This document shows, in pieces, positions 25,192-33,880 of a stretch of DNA of 64,000 nucleotides (positions are counted from its first letter, which is position 1; each line of letters opens with the position of its first letter). The DNA is from Phycisphaerales bacterium (lineage in GTDB: Bacteria > Planctomycetota > Phycisphaerae > UBA1845 > Fen-1342): assembly GCA_016716475.1 (NCBI GenBank), contig JADJWG010000001.1:558001-622000 (forward strand), written 5' to 3'. The notes under the pieces were generated by a model. The model was given only the letters and a program-made list of their open reading frames with translations, did no database searches and had not been told where the DNA came from. A program made the translations under genes and the position numbers.

Positions 25192-25220
25192 TTGAGCACC
25201 CCCGCGCCGCGGCCTACACT
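25192..25220 (+). promoter_or_regulatory. Promoter giving a leaderless or near-leaderless ffh transcript
   Basis: TTGAGC (25192-25197), a 17-base spacer and TACACT (25215-25220) lie so that the expected start point falls on or within a base or two of the ffh ATG at 25227. No ribosome site precedes that ATG. Confidence 0.5.
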
Positions 25221-25226
25221 ACCGGC

Positions 25227-26654
25227 ATGTTTGAAGCTCTCAGCAATCGATTGGCGGGCGTCTTCCAGAGTCTGCGCGGGCGCGGCCGGATCAGCGAAGC
25301 CAATGTGCGCGAAGCGATGGCCATGCTGCGCACGGCACTGCTCGAAGCGGACGTGAACGTCGAAGTTGCGCGGAAGTTCTGCGACGAATGCGTTCAGAAA
25401 GCGCTCGGCCAGGAAGTGATCAGCACCCTGCGGCCCGAGCAGGTGATGGTCAAGGTCGTGCATGATGAGCTGGTACGGCTCATGGGCCCGATCGAAACGC
25501 GCATCCCGTTCGTTTCCACACCGCCGACGATCATCCTCATGGCGGGTCTGCAGGGCTCGGGCAAAACCACCACCTGCGCCAAACTGGCCCGCTATTGCAT
25601 GCTGCGCGGCAAGAAGCCGCTGCTGGTTGCGGCCGACCTCAAGCGTCCTGCGGCCATCGACCAGCTCGAAGTGCTCGGGCAGCAGGTGGGCGTCCCGGTG
25701 TACACCGAGCGAGACCACCAGAACCCCGTGAAGGTCTGCCGTAACGCGGTCAGCCAGTCGCGCAAGCTCGACCGTGATGTGGTCATCCTTGATACCGCCG
25801 GTCGCCTGGCGATCGACGACGAGCTGATGGAGGAAATTTCGCAGGTTGCGAAAGCCACCAGCCCGCACCAGATCTATCTCGTGCTCGACGCCATGACCGG
25901 GCAGGACGCCGTCCATACCGCAAAGTCCTTTGATCAGCGGCTCGAACTGGACGGCGCCATCCTGACGAAGTTCGACTCCGATACCCGGGGTGGCGCCGCG
26001 CTCAGCGTGAAGGCCGTCACCGGCAAGCCGATCAAGTTCATCGGCGTCGGCGAGAAGCTGGACGCGCTCGAGGAGTTCCACCCCGAGCGCATCGCCGGGC
26101 GCATCCTCGGCATGGGCGATATCGTTTCACTCGTCGAAAAGGCCCAGCAGCAGTTCGACGAGAAAGAGGCCCTGGCCCAGCAGGAGAAGATGGCCAAGGG
26201 CCAGTTCGGGCTCGACGACTTCCTCGTCCAACTCGACAAGATCCGCAACATGGGGTCGATGAAGTCAATCATGAAGATGATCCCCGGCATGGGACAGGCC
26301 CTGGAAGGACTGGACATGCCCGAGGAAGAGCTCAACCGGGTCAAGGGCATCATCCACTCGATGACCCCGCGCGAGCGTAAGGATCCGGACCTGATTGAGG
26401 CCTCGCGGCGCCGCCGCATCGCCCGCGGGGCCGGCGTGGAGCAGCAGGAAGTCAGCGGGCTCTGCAAGCAGTTCCGCGAAATGCGCGGCATGATGAAGCT
26501 GATGGCCGGTCAAGGCATGGGCGGCAAGCTGAAGATGATGCAGCAACTCGGTCAGATGGGCGCCTTGACCGGCGGCACCATGCCGAAGGTGAAGAAGGGA
26601 TCGACGCGCTACAACCCCCAGCGGCCTGACAAAAAACGCCGCCGCCGCCGCTGA
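25227..26654 (+). CDS. ffh: Signal recognition particle GTPase Ffh (SRP54)
   Basis: The 475-residue protein binds signal sequences and SRP RNA and hands ribosomes to FtsY at the membrane. It has the N domain (residues 1-90), the GTPase domain with GLQGSGKTTTCAKLA near 110, DTAGRLAIDDELM near 190 and TKFDSDTRGGAALS near 250, and the Met-rich M domain (about 300-445) with MTPRERKDPDLIEASRRRRI for RNA binding. The tail is strongly basic (KKRRRRR). Length is slightly above the usual 450. It starts without a leader (see promoter) and runs toward yacG on the other strand, 29 bases away. Confidence 0.98.
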   Translation: MFEALSNRLAGVFQSLRGRGRISEANVREAMAMLRTALLEADVNVEVARKFCDECVQKALGQEVISTLRPEQVMVKVVHDELVRLMGPIETRIPFVSTPPTIILMAGLQGSGKTTTCAKLARYCMLRGKKPLLVAADLKRPAAIDQLEVLGQQVGVPVYTERDHQNPVKVCRNAVSQSRKLDRDVVILDTAGRLAIDDELMEEISQVAKATSPHQIYLVLDAMTGQDAVHTAKSFDQRLELDGAILTKFDSDTRGGAALSVKAVTGKPIKFIGVGEKLDALEEFHPERIAGRILGMGDIVSLVEKAQQQFDEKEALAQQEKMAKGQFGLDDFLVQLDKIRNMGSMKSIMKMIPGMGQALEGLDMPEEELNRVKGIIHSMTPRERKDPDLIEASRRRRIARGAGVEQQEVSGLCKQFREMRGMMKLMAGQGMGGKLKMMQQLGQMGALTGGTMPKVKKGSTRYNPQRPDKKRRRRR

Positions 26655-26683
26655 ACCTCGGGCCGTCCCGCTTTGCCGCCTGG

Positions 26684-26887
26684 TTACTTCCGCAACTCGG
26701 GCGGCAGCCGTTCCCCGAACTCCGCCAGGTCCTCTGGCGTCAGATCCCGATCGATCGCGTATTCCTCGCGCAACCACTTGCCCAGATCGACCATTCGGCA
26801 GCGCTCGCAGCAGAATGGGAATCGCGCAGGCAGCGCCCCCTCGTACTCCACCGGGTGGCCGCAAGTTGCACAGGGATAGCTCGCCAT
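26684..26887 (-). CDS. yacG: YacG-family DNA gyrase inhibitor/zinc-binding protein
   Basis: The 67-residue protein has a four-Cys zinc site: CATCGHPV at the N-terminus and FCCERCRMVDLGKWL, the YacG signature. In E. coli YacG binds GyrB and inhibits gyrase. The ATG at 26887 gives the family start SYPCATC. The acidic C-terminal half (DRDLTPEDLAEFGERLP) is longer than in E. coli. It converges with ffh and follows the small HTH gene by 10 bases on the same strand. Confidence 0.85.
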   Translation of the reverse strand: MASYPCATCGHPVEYEGALPARFPFCCERCRMVDLGKWLREEYAIDRDLTPEDLAEFGERLPPELRK

Positions 26888-26897
26888 GCTGAGATTT

Positions 26898-27203
26898 TTA
26901 GTCGCGCGCCCGAGAATCGCAAGCCGGCCCCTCCGCCAACGCGCCCGTCTCCCCAACCGCGACACCGCAGGCGACCGACAGCGCCGCCAGTTGCAGGCGT
27001 CGCAGCTCTGCCCCGCAGATCCCACTGACCACCCCCAGGACGTATGCCCGGCACAACGCGACGTGGTAGAGCGGCTGGGCCGACTCGTTCGGGAACCGCA
27101 CCAGGTCGCGCTGCCGCCGCAGCCACGACGGTGAGCGACGAAACCATGCCGCGGCCTCCCGTGGCGACATCAGCTCAGGCAATTGAAATCCACCGGACGG
27201 CAT
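26898..27203 (-). CDS. Small helix-turn-helix protein (MerR/excisionase-like)
   Basis: The 101-residue protein shows LMSPREAAAWFRRSPSWLRR near residue 11, resembling a MerR/Xis-type winged helix-turn-helix followed by a Tyr-rich VALCRAYVLG helix. GGAGG seven bases before the ATG at 27203 supports the start. It lies 10 bases upstream of yacG and may be in one unit with it. No partner gene or mobile-element feature is nearby. A DNA-binding role is an inference from the short motif only. Confidence 0.5.
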   Translation of the reverse strand: MPSGGFQLPELMSPREAAAWFRRSPSWLRRQRDLVRFPNESAQPLYHVALCRAYVLGVVSGICGAELRRLQLAALSVACGVAVGETGALAEGPACDSRARD

Positions 27204-27308
27204 CGGAGATCCTCCGTGGTGCCGCACCCCGGCGGCCCTGACCGGAAGTATAGCCCGCGCAGCCGACCAGTGCAAGTAAATCTAGTTTTCCGTGTCCTGA
27301 CCGCTCTG

Positions 27309-29795
27309 CTAGCCAATACGCACCTGCACGACATGCGTCCCACCGGCCGGCGGCGGCGACAGCACCGCACCCGCCAACCGCGTCCCGTCAACCGTCACCT
27401 CCACCTGCCCGGCCGCCAGCCCCGCCGCCCGCTCAATTCGGATGTGCAGGGTGCTGCCACGCCAGAAACGCGTCATCGACGCCTCGGCCCAGTCGGCCGG
27501 CAGCACCGGATCGAAACGCAGCCCGTCCCACTCCGGCCGCACCCCCAGCACCCACTGCGTGACGATGCGGTGCAACCACTGTGCCGACCCCGTATACCAC
27601 GTCCAGCCCGCCCGGCCATGATGCGGCGACTGCGGACCATCGACATTGCCCGGCAGCACGTACGGTTCGGCCCAGTAGCGCTCCGGGTCCTTGCGCATCG
27701 GATTGATCGCCTGGAGCAGCCGCCCCACCTGCTCATGATCCCGCATTTTGGCGGCCGCGGCGATCGCCCACGTGGCGGCATGCGTGTAAACGCCACCATT
27801 CTCGCGCAGCCCGGGAGCGTAGCGCGTGATGTAGCCGATCGCACTGACCGGCTGGTCGAACGCTGGCGCAAGCAACAGGGCGCCGGCGTCGGTAACGAGG
27901 TGCTTACAGACGGCGTCCCAGCACTGCCGCGCGCGGTCCGGCGACGCGATATCGTTGAGAATCGCCCAGGTCTGGGTATTGAGGAAAATCCGTCCCACGC
28001 GGTTCTCGGCACTGCCAAGTTTGCTGCCATCATCCAACGTAGCGCGATAGTACCACTCCCCATCCCAGCCATGGTGGTTCAGCGCCGCCAGGAGTGCCGC
28101 CCGCTGATGGTGCAGTTCCGCCGCTCGTTGCAGGGCGCGCTCCCGCGGTACGCTCGGGGAGAGCTGTTGGGCCTGCGCCGCCCCTCCGGTAAAGGTGCCG
28201 GGCTCGCCGATGCGGCGGTAGATCTCTGCCCAATCCGCGAGCAGCCCTGCCAGGAACTGCCCAAGCCAGATGGACTCGCCGCGCTCCTGAAGACCAACGG
28301 CGCTGAGGCCGTCGTTCCAGTCACCGGCACCGATGAAAGGCAGGCCGCGTGAGCTGGTGCGCTGCGCGACCCGTGCGAATGCTCGTTCCACGTGGTCCAC
28401 CAGTGGGGTCGGACGTGCGTCATCCAGATAGGGCGCTTCATCCGCGAGAATCGTCAGATCGCCTGTTTCGCGGATGTAATTGGCCGTCACGAATGCCAGC
28501 CACAACAGGTCGTCCGTCATCTTCGTGACGTGGCCCTGCTCCGTGAGCGGATGCCACCAGTGGTAGACGGAGCCATCCGTGAACTGGTGCGCGGCGTGCA
28601 GACGCACCTGCTCGCGGCAGCGCTGCGGGTCGATCGTCAGCCAGACCTGCGAATCCTGCAACTGATCGCGGAAGCCGAATGCGCCGCTCTGCTGGTAATA
28701 CCCGCAGCGCCCCCACAGTCGTCCGGAAATTGTCTGGTAGCGGGTCCAGTCGTTGGTGAGCGCATCGACGGACACGTCAGGCGTCTCGATCCGCTGGGTC
28801 GCAAGCAGTTCCCGCCACTGGTTCTGCACACGACTCAACTCCGCATCCATGCGGGCAGCATCCAGCGACCGATCCAGTAAATCCGCGGCCGTCTCCTGGG
28901 AAGAGCCCACCGCCAGCGCAAACCCGACCGTGCGGCGCTCCCCGCGGCGCAACTCGACCGCACTCCGCAGCGCAGCAATCGCATCGCCGTGTCGACCGAA
29001 TTCCGGCTGCCACTGGTCGGCGGACAAAGCCTCCGGATTTCGCAGGTCGCCGTAGCGCCCCGTGAACGCTCCTTTCTCCCCCTGCGCCCACAGGGCCGGT
29101 TCCGTGCTACCCAGAGCGGTCACGTAAGGGAAGGATGTGTTCCAGTGCCCGAAGCGCGCCGAAGGCACTTCCCACATATGGTTCCAGGCGAAGATCGCGC
29201 GCCGTTCGGCGTCGAAGGCGTTCTCCAGAAAGAGCTTGTGAAACTCCCGCCGCGGCGACGGGAGCACACCGCAATTCCACTCCAGGTAGGCGGTCAGTTC
29301 AAGCCGCCGCGGCCGTTCGGTGCGATTCTCAAGCTCCACGCGCCACAGTTCGACCGTGTCTGTCGCGTGTGCGAACAGCGTCCAGGTCGCTCGAATGCCC
29401 CCCAACTCGGTCACGAACTGCGTGTAACCCAAGCCATGACGGCATTCGAAGGTGTCATAGCGCGGCCAGGTCGGCGCCGGCGACAGGGACCATACAGCGC
29501 CGCTCTCCGTATCCCGGACGTAGAGAAACTTCCCCGAACAGTCTGCCGTGAGATCCTGTTGCCAGCGTGTGAGCACCGCGAGTTGCGAATTGTCGACCCA
29601 GGTGAAACCACTGCCCGTCTGGCTCACAGCCAGTCCGAAACGCGGATTAGCAATGATATTGGCCCACGGGCGTGGTGTGCGCCAGTCGGTGATGCGAAAC
29701 TCACGCCCATCCGGCGTGAAATAGCCGTAGGGATTCGGAGCAAAACCGGTGCGTTCAGCACGTACACCGGCGGGAACGACGTTGGCGGAGGTCAT
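27309..29795 (-). CDS. GH94 family glycoside phosphorylase (cellobiose/chitobiose phosphorylase-like)
   Basis: The 828-residue protein has the GH94 domain order: N-terminal beta-sandwich (residues about 15-280, with GYFTPDGREFRITDWRTPRPW), helical linker, (alpha/alpha)6 barrel and short C-terminal beta domain. The catalytic Asp lies in FGFRDQLQD (near residue 375); GAGDWNDGL and HGRAGWTWYTGSA follow as expected. It would split a disaccharide with phosphate, giving a sugar 1-phosphate. AAGGA lies before the ATG at 29795. It is a single gene with a LacI-type operator 133 bases upstream. Exact substrate cannot be read; cellobiose, laminaribiose and chitobiose types share these motifs. Confidence 0.93.
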   Translation of the reverse strand: MTSANVVPAGVRAERTGFAPNPYGYFTPDGREFRITDWRTPRPWANIIANPRFGLAVSQTGSGFTWVDNSQLAVLTRWQQDLTADCSGKFLYVRDTESGAVWSLSPAPTWPRYDTFECRHGLGYTQFVTELGGIRATWTLFAHATDTVELWRVELENRTERPRRLELTAYLEWNCGVLPSPRREFHKLFLENAFDAERRAIFAWNHMWEVPSARFGHWNTSFPYVTALGSTEPALWAQGEKGAFTGRYGDLRNPEALSADQWQPEFGRHGDAIAALRSAVELRRGERRTVGFALAVGSSQETAADLLDRSLDAARMDAELSRVQNQWRELLATQRIETPDVSVDALTNDWTRYQTISGRLWGRCGYYQQSGAFGFRDQLQDSQVWLTIDPQRCREQVRLHAAHQFTDGSVYHWWHPLTEQGHVTKMTDDLLWLAFVTANYIRETGDLTILADEAPYLDDARPTPLVDHVERAFARVAQRTSSRGLPFIGAGDWNDGLSAVGLQERGESIWLGQFLAGLLADWAEIYRRIGEPGTFTGGAAQAQQLSPSVPRERALQRAAELHHQRAALLAALNHHGWDGEWYYRATLDDGSKLGSAENRVGRIFLNTQTWAILNDIASPDRARQCWDAVCKHLVTDAGALLLAPAFDQPVSAIGYITRYAPGLRENGGVYTHAATWAIAAAAKMRDHEQVGRLLQAINPMRKDPERYWAEPYVLPGNVDGPQSPHHGRAGWTWYTGSAQWLHRIVTQWVLGVRPEWDGLRFDPVLPADWAEASMTRFWRGSTLHIRIERAAGLAAGQVEVTVDGTRLAGAVLSPPPAGGTHVVQVRIG

Positions 29796-30354
29796 TCGAG
29801 CGATCCTTCCAAGACGGTTCTTCAAGCATGCGCGAAAGTGGCGGGCCTGTCGTGCAGAGCATAAACCGGTTCATTCCAGCAGATCACCCACGAGTAACCT
29901 ACTTATCTCCACTTTCCGCAGGCGCGTTGAAAGCGCTTTCAGGATAACCACTGCACTCCGAAGAATCAACCCTGTATTCATCAACACCCCCCGGGGCTTC
30001 GCCCAGACCGACACGCAGGCGCCAGAGGAATCCTGCCTCGGCCTCGTGTATGTAAGGAAAATGCGGTCGTGGACAATCGCATGGACGAGATTGTTATGAA
30101 AGCGGAACACGGAGATGGGGCGGGTGTCCCGCGATCCCCCAAGGAGCGCATGGGCTGTGTCGACGGATGGAGATGAGTGGTGACGTGGGATGTCGAGCAC
30201 CGGAGATCCTGAGCCCAACGTCTGCATCTACTCGACCGACAGCATGACCGTTCGCTCGATGTAAACTCAATATCTGGCCTTACGCAGGAACCCGGCCGGG
30301 GACCAGGGCATCCAAGAGCATGCCGGAGGGACTGGATGTCGAGCGAGATTCGCA
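29796..30354. other. Regulatory gap upstream of the GH94 gene
   Basis: The 559 bases hold no convincing gene. The open frames on both strands (for example 29871-30227 minus) show no family pattern or ribosome site. The one clear signal is the palindromic operator at 29928-29941. Confidence 0.6.
29928..29941. promoter_or_regulatory. LacI/CcpA-type operator
   Basis: TGAAAGCGCTTTCA is a perfect 14-base palindrome with the central CG typical of LacI-family operators, and matches the catabolite-response consensus. It lies 133 bases upstream of the GH94 start. No LacI-family gene is in the window, so the regulator is encoded elsewhere. Confidence 0.7.
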
Positions 30355-30873
30355 ATGCACGTCGTATTTCCATGCGGTTACAAGTTGCAGACGGTGCTGA
30401 TGACCACAGTAGTTACAGGCACCCTGCTGGTGATGGCGGGATGCCGTTCGAGCGGGCCGCCATACCCACCCCGACCCTGGCCGACCGTAAATGCTGCGCT
30501 GCCGGATCATTGGCCTTGGTATTTTGACCGCGTCGCAGCCGGAGATACGCGCGTCGTAGCGTCACTTCGAGGGTGTGATGAGTTCTGGAAGAGAACGCGC
30601 GGCGACTGGCAGTATTCGTGGATTGTGGCACGGTTCGAAGTGGTTACCGTCGAACAGGGTAGTTGGCCCAACCCGACGTTGGTTTTCGTGTGTTGGGATT
30701 CATGGCCGACGCTTGAGTCAGGGATCAAGGTGCACAAGCCCCTTTGGCCGTATCGGCAGGGCGTGATCCTGGCATTCGACCTGGATACGAAGCAGCAGCC
30801 GGCACGGGTGGTCGGACAGGTGGTGCGGCACGATCCTGATCGGGTGCCGGTGACCCAAGAAGCAGCACCTTGA
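30355..30873 (+). CDS. Small lipoprotein, function unknown
   Basis: The 172-residue protein has a lipoprotein signal ending LVMAGC (lipid Cys near residue 30). The ATG at 30355 is preferred to one at 30400 because it supplies the Lys needed in the n-region. The mature part is Trp/Pro-rich (YPPRPWPTV, DHWPWYFDRV, VFVCWDSWPT) with no family I recognise; the overall beta pattern could be a small binding domain. It stands alone between the GH94 control region and the sigma-factor cluster. Base composition is less GC-rich than the neighbours. Confidence 0.6.
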   Translation: MHVVFPCGYKLQTVLMTTVVTGTLLVMAGCRSSGPPYPPRPWPTVNAALPDHWPWYFDRVAAGDTRVVASLRGCDEFWKRTRGDWQYSWIVARFEVVTVEQGSWPNPTLVFVCWDSWPTLESGIKVHKPLWPYRQGVILAFDLDTKQQPARVVGQVVRHDPDRVPVTQEAAP

Positions 30874-31018
30874 AACCGTGCGCTTCACTACCGCGGAGGA
30901 TCGGTCGTAATCGACCTCACCAAGTACGACCATGTCACCAGTGACGATTGAACACGCGATCGACGCACTACGGCACACTCGCGCTCTGCGACTCACTCTG
31001 AACCCACAACAGCATGCA

Positions 31019-31570
31019 CTACTCAGCCCCGCGGTAGCGTCCACGGCCACCGCGGCCGGGCGGAGGTCCACCACCCCGCTCACTGGTCGATTCCTCATTA
31101 CGCCCGTGTCGCCAGCGCTGACCCTCGGATAAACGTACACCCTCCGCGAAGCGCCCCAACAGGCGAGCACGCTGGTCCAACGTCAGGTGCGGACGCAGCG
31201 TCAAAAGATGCTCTGCGACGCGCCGCTCGAGCTTGACATGTGCCAAGCTTACAGCGTCCACCTGGGCGAGGATTTCTGCATCGGACGCCGTATCAGTCTC
31301 GAACAGCTCCGCCAGCTTCTTTCGTTCGCGTGAGAGCTCTTCCTCGAGGATTTTGCGCTCCGCCACGAATTCCGCATACGGCCCTGCCATGGCGGCCAGT
31401 TGTTCCGGGCTCAGTTGCAGCCAGGCGGTCAGGGGCGAATCGGGCAGTTCCTCAGAGGATGAGACCTCCTGGTGGTCTTGACGTTCCTGCCAGGCAGAAG
31501 TCGCCCAGAAACTACCCGCGCCCCCGAAGAGGAGTAGTAGCGTTGAATACAGGATGCTCGACCGGTTCAT
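31019..31570 (-). CDS. Membrane-anchored helical periplasmic protein (Spy/CpxP-like heavy-metal resistance type)
   Basis: The 183-residue protein has one N-terminal membrane segment (residues about 6-24), then a mostly helical, charged region with repeated Leu and Glu/Lys (about 45-150: LSPEQLAAMAGPYAEF, ERKILEEELSRERKKLAELF, LTLRPHLTLDQRARLL), like the Spy/CpxP and heavy-metal-resistance periplasmic families. The C-terminal 30 residues are Gly/Arg-rich. It overlaps the anti-sigma gene as ATGA and is the last of three genes in the sigma/anti-sigma operon. It may sense or buffer envelope stress. Family assignment is by pattern only. Confidence 0.65.
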   Translation of the reverse strand: MNRSSILYSTLLLLFGGAGSFWATSAWQERQDHQEVSSSEELPDSPLTAWLQLSPEQLAAMAGPYAEFVAERKILEEELSRERKKLAELFETDTASDAEILAQVDAVSLAHVKLERRVAEHLLTLRPHLTLDQRARLLGRFAEGVRLSEGQRWRHGRNEESTSERGGGPPPGRGGRGRYRGAE

Positions 31571-32064
31571 GAGTGTTCCTCGGCAACGACCGACTCATCC
31601 CCGGCAGCATGCAAATTGAGTAGCGTGGTGTACAGCCCGGCCGCCGTAGGACGCTCATAAACTTCAACGCCAATGGCCAGCGCAGCTTCCTCCGCCATCG
31701 CTTTTGCATCCTGTGCCGGCTCTTGCTCAATCACAGAGTGCCGGGAAGGTGCCAACCACCAGGCGGTGCCATGGCCGAGACCGATTCCGATCAGTAAGGC
31801 GGCAGCGGCACGCCATGCGGCCGTGGGATGCATGCTTATCAACGACGGCCTTATCCGCAGCGCACGCTCCACCGGACAGGTACTGGTTGCCACGGGCACA
31901 GGTGGCTGCCAGGCACCAAGCGTCGCCCAGAGCTCATTCTGCGCCCGGCAGCGGTTACCGCACGCAGCGCACGCCGAAAGATGCGCCCGTACCGCAGCAC
32001 TGCGCACCGGGTCGAGCTCACCGGCGACGAATCGAATGATGTCGGACTCACTAAGATGCTCCAT
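31567..32064 (-). CDS. Anti-sigma factor with zinc-finger (HC2) domain
   Basis: The 165-residue protein begins with an anti-sigma zinc-finger: LSESDIIRFVAGELD, then HLSACAACG giving the HxxxCxxC motif. A single membrane segment follows at about residues 90-110 (AAAALLIGIGLGHGTAWW), with a C-terminal periplasmic part. It should hold the upstream ECF sigma factor at the membrane until released by a signal. The ATG at 32064 gives the family start with GGAG eight bases upstream; a longer frame starts at 32103. It overlaps the downstream gene by four bases. Confidence 0.85.
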   Translation of the reverse strand: MEHLSESDIIRFVAGELDPVRSAAVRAHLSACAACGNRCRAQNELWATLGAWQPPVPVATSTCPVERALRIRPSLISMHPTAAWRAAAALLIGIGLGHGTAWWLAPSRHSVIEQEPAQDAKAMAEEAALAIGVEVYERPTAAGLYTTLLNLHAAGDESVVAEEHS

Positions 32065-32152
32065 CGGCACTACTCCAAGTAGTAATACGCCGTTCGACGT
32101 CATCTACCTGCGGTCGCGGGTGGCCGTTTCCGGCCGCCCGGGTTGGCGCTCG

Positions 32153-32722
32153 TCATTCCAGGTCAGAGAGCAGCTTCCGGAGACGTTCGTAGGCCCGTAC
32201 GAGACATGACTCGACGGCGCTTTCGGTCCAACCGCATGCCTCCGCTATCTCGCGGTGAGACAGGCCATCGAAGCGATGCAGGACAACTGCCAGGCGTTGA
32301 CGAGCGGGCAGCGCTGCCACGGCCAAGCGGACACGTTCGGCGCGCTCAAAAGCATCGAGGTCAGATAAAGCGACTGTCCCGGAACGTTGCTGGGCTGCAC
32401 GGGCGAGACGCCGTACTTCACGCGCCATTCGCCGACGCTGATCCCAACACAGGTTGGCGACCAGACGGTACAGCCAGGAACTGAAGCGGGCTTGCGGAGT
32501 GTAGCTTGCCGCGGCCCGGAATATCCGCAGAAACGCTTCCTGGGCGAGGTCTTCGGCAAGATCCCAGCGGCCCGTGAAGCGGTATGCAAGCAGAACCACG
32601 CGCGGCCGGTGCCGCGCAACCAACGCCTCGCGCGCCGCATGGTCCCCAAGCGCCACCGCAGCGATCAATGCTTCATCCGCAGCATCGTCACAGTGCTCGG
32701 ACTCGGAGCCGCCCGGTATCAT
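32153..32722 (-). CDS. ECF RNA polymerase sigma factor
   Basis: The 189-residue protein has region 2 (residues about 30-100: VARHRPRVVLLAYRFTG, LAEDLAQEAFLRIFRA, FSSWLYRLVANLCWDQRRR) and region 4 (about 130-185: LPARQRLAVVLHRFDGLSHREIAEACGWTESAVESCLVRAYERLRK), and no region 3, as in ECF sigma factors. The ATG at 32722 is used; the preceding TTG is unlikely. The anti-sigma gene follows after 88 bases, forming the usual sigma/anti-sigma pair, and a lipoprotein gene diverges upstream. The signal is unknown. Confidence 0.95.
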   Translation of the reverse strand: MIPGGSESEHCDDAADEALIAAVALGDHAAREALVARHRPRVVLLAYRFTGRWDLAEDLAQEAFLRIFRAAASYTPQARFSSWLYRLVANLCWDQRRRMAREVRRLARAAQQRSGTVALSDLDAFERAERVRLAVAALPARQRLAVVLHRFDGLSHREIAEACGWTESAVESCLVRAYERLRKLLSDLE

Positions 32723-32904
32723 CAATACCCGCTTCCAGAATTTTCGTTATGCCTCAAATCTTGAACCGCAGGAATTCTCTGAGCTGCGGCGTTGAACGGG
32801 CAGTGGTTTTTATTGTCCGGCCCGCAACTCGACACCGCAAGCATCCGGACAGCTCGTAGCGACCGGCAGCCGTGCAGCGCGGGCCCAGTCACAAGGAGAC
32901 TCTC

Positions 32905-33231
32905 ATGAAGCGTTGTATTCTGCCTGCACTTTTGTCCACTGCCGTGCTCCTGCTCACCGCGGGCTGCGACATGGAGAACCTCTCGTCCGCCGCGAAGACT
33001 TTGCTCACGGCCAAAAACCCGAACCCGGCGGGCGTGGGGGACTTGCTCCAGATCAGGCAACAGCTCCGGCTCCAGGATGGCACTGGCACCGGTGACGGGA
33101 ACCAGTACGGCTACGGGGGCGCTCCAGGCAATGGACCGGGTCCGGGGTCGTCCACGCCGAACGGCTCGAACGGTCAGGGGGGCGGCACGCAGAACCAGTA
33201 TCAGGACGGTAGCTGCGGCAACGGTGGATAG
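32905..33231 (+). CDS. Gly/Asn/Gln-rich small lipoprotein
   Basis: The 108-residue protein has a lipoprotein signal ending LTAGC (lipid Cys near residue 21), preceded by AAGGAG before the ATG at 32905. The mature part starts with a short helix (SSAAKTLLTAKNP) and then becomes a low-complexity Gly, Asn, Gln, Ser and Thr stretch (from about residue 63 to the end). Such tails are flexible and may lie at the cell surface. It diverges from the ECF sigma gene and precedes a small exported protein, so it is a likely target of that sigma factor. No family recognised. Confidence 0.7.
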   Translation: MKRCILPALLSTAVLLLTAGCDMENLSSAAKTLLTAKNPNPAGVGDLLQIRQQLRLQDGTGTGDGNQYGYGGAPGNGPGPGSSTPNGSNGQGGGTQNQYQDGSCGNGG

Positions 33232-33279
33232 GCGTATGCCGCGCGCGATTCCACGCAGACAAGGGAAGGAGTCGACAAC

Positions 33280-33618
33280 ATGTTGAATCCACGCTGCCTA
33301 CTTGTAGTTGCCCTTGTGCTCAGCACCCAGCTTGGGCTGGCTGCTGAACTCGGGCGCGGCCGTGGCTATGGGCGCTGCAACGGTCCCGGCAACGGGACGC
33401 GCATCGAGGGTGTGATCACGGCGATTGACGCCGCCACGCTGCAATTCACGATCGAAGCCACCACTGTCCAGGTGACCGCGGAAACCTGGCTGCAGCGCAA
33501 TGGCCGCTCCATTGCGTTTGGCGACCTCGTGGTTGGGCAGACCGTCGCCGCCTGTGGACAATTCGTCGACGACATACTCGTCGCGCAGCGGGTGACCGTG
33601 CGCCTTTGCGGGCGTTAG
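33280..33618 (+). CDS. Small exported protein with DUF5666-like domain
   Basis: The 112-residue protein has an N-terminal signal peptide (residues about 5-21, ending GLAAE) and a short beta domain: RIEGVITAIDAATLQFTIEA, VTAETWLQRNGRSIAFGDLVVGQTVAACG, which fits the DUF5666 small OB-like pattern. Three Cys residues (in RCNG, ACGQ and LCGR) could pair after export. It sits 48 bases after the Gly-rich lipoprotein gene, probably in the same transcript, and both face away from the sigma factor gene. Function unknown. Confidence 0.65.
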   Translation: MLNPRCLLVVALVLSTQLGLAAELGRGRGYGRCNGPGNGTRIEGVITAIDAATLQFTIEATTVQVTAETWLQRNGRSIAFGDLVVGQTVAACGQFVDDILVAQRVTVRLCGR

Positions 33619-33642
33619 TTACGCTGGTCAGGTACAGCTTCA

Positions 33643-33678
33643 GTGCCGGCACGGCAGGAGCAACTGCCGTGCCGGCAC
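33643..33678. terminator. Perfect 15-base inverted repeat, probable terminator
   Basis: Two 15-base arms (33643-33657 and 33664-33678) pair perfectly around a 6-base loop, 25 bases past the stop of the small exported protein. The sequence after it (AGGTGTTT) has only a short T run, so termination is likely but not typical. Confidence 0.55.
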
Positions 33679-33880
33679 AGGTGTTTACCCACCAGCGCCG
33701 CAGGATGGTGGACGTTCAAGCCGGGTAGCCCGCCTTCTTTCGTTCACCCATCGCCTCATTCACCGAATCACCGCATTGCGGCGCGGGCTCGTCGAATCCG
33801 GGCCCTATTCTATCGAGTCAGCACGCCGTCTCCGAGAAAGACCGTCGATCGGCCTTGCCCGCAGGTTACAATCCTCTGAC

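Noticed and set aside
24651..26081. 476-codon minus-strand frame opposite the phosphatase and ffh
   Set aside because: Antisense of the strongly conserved ffh; composition is typical of a shadow.
29871..30227. 118-codon minus-strand frame upstream of GH94
   Set aside because: Covers the palindromic operator, has no family and no ribosome site.
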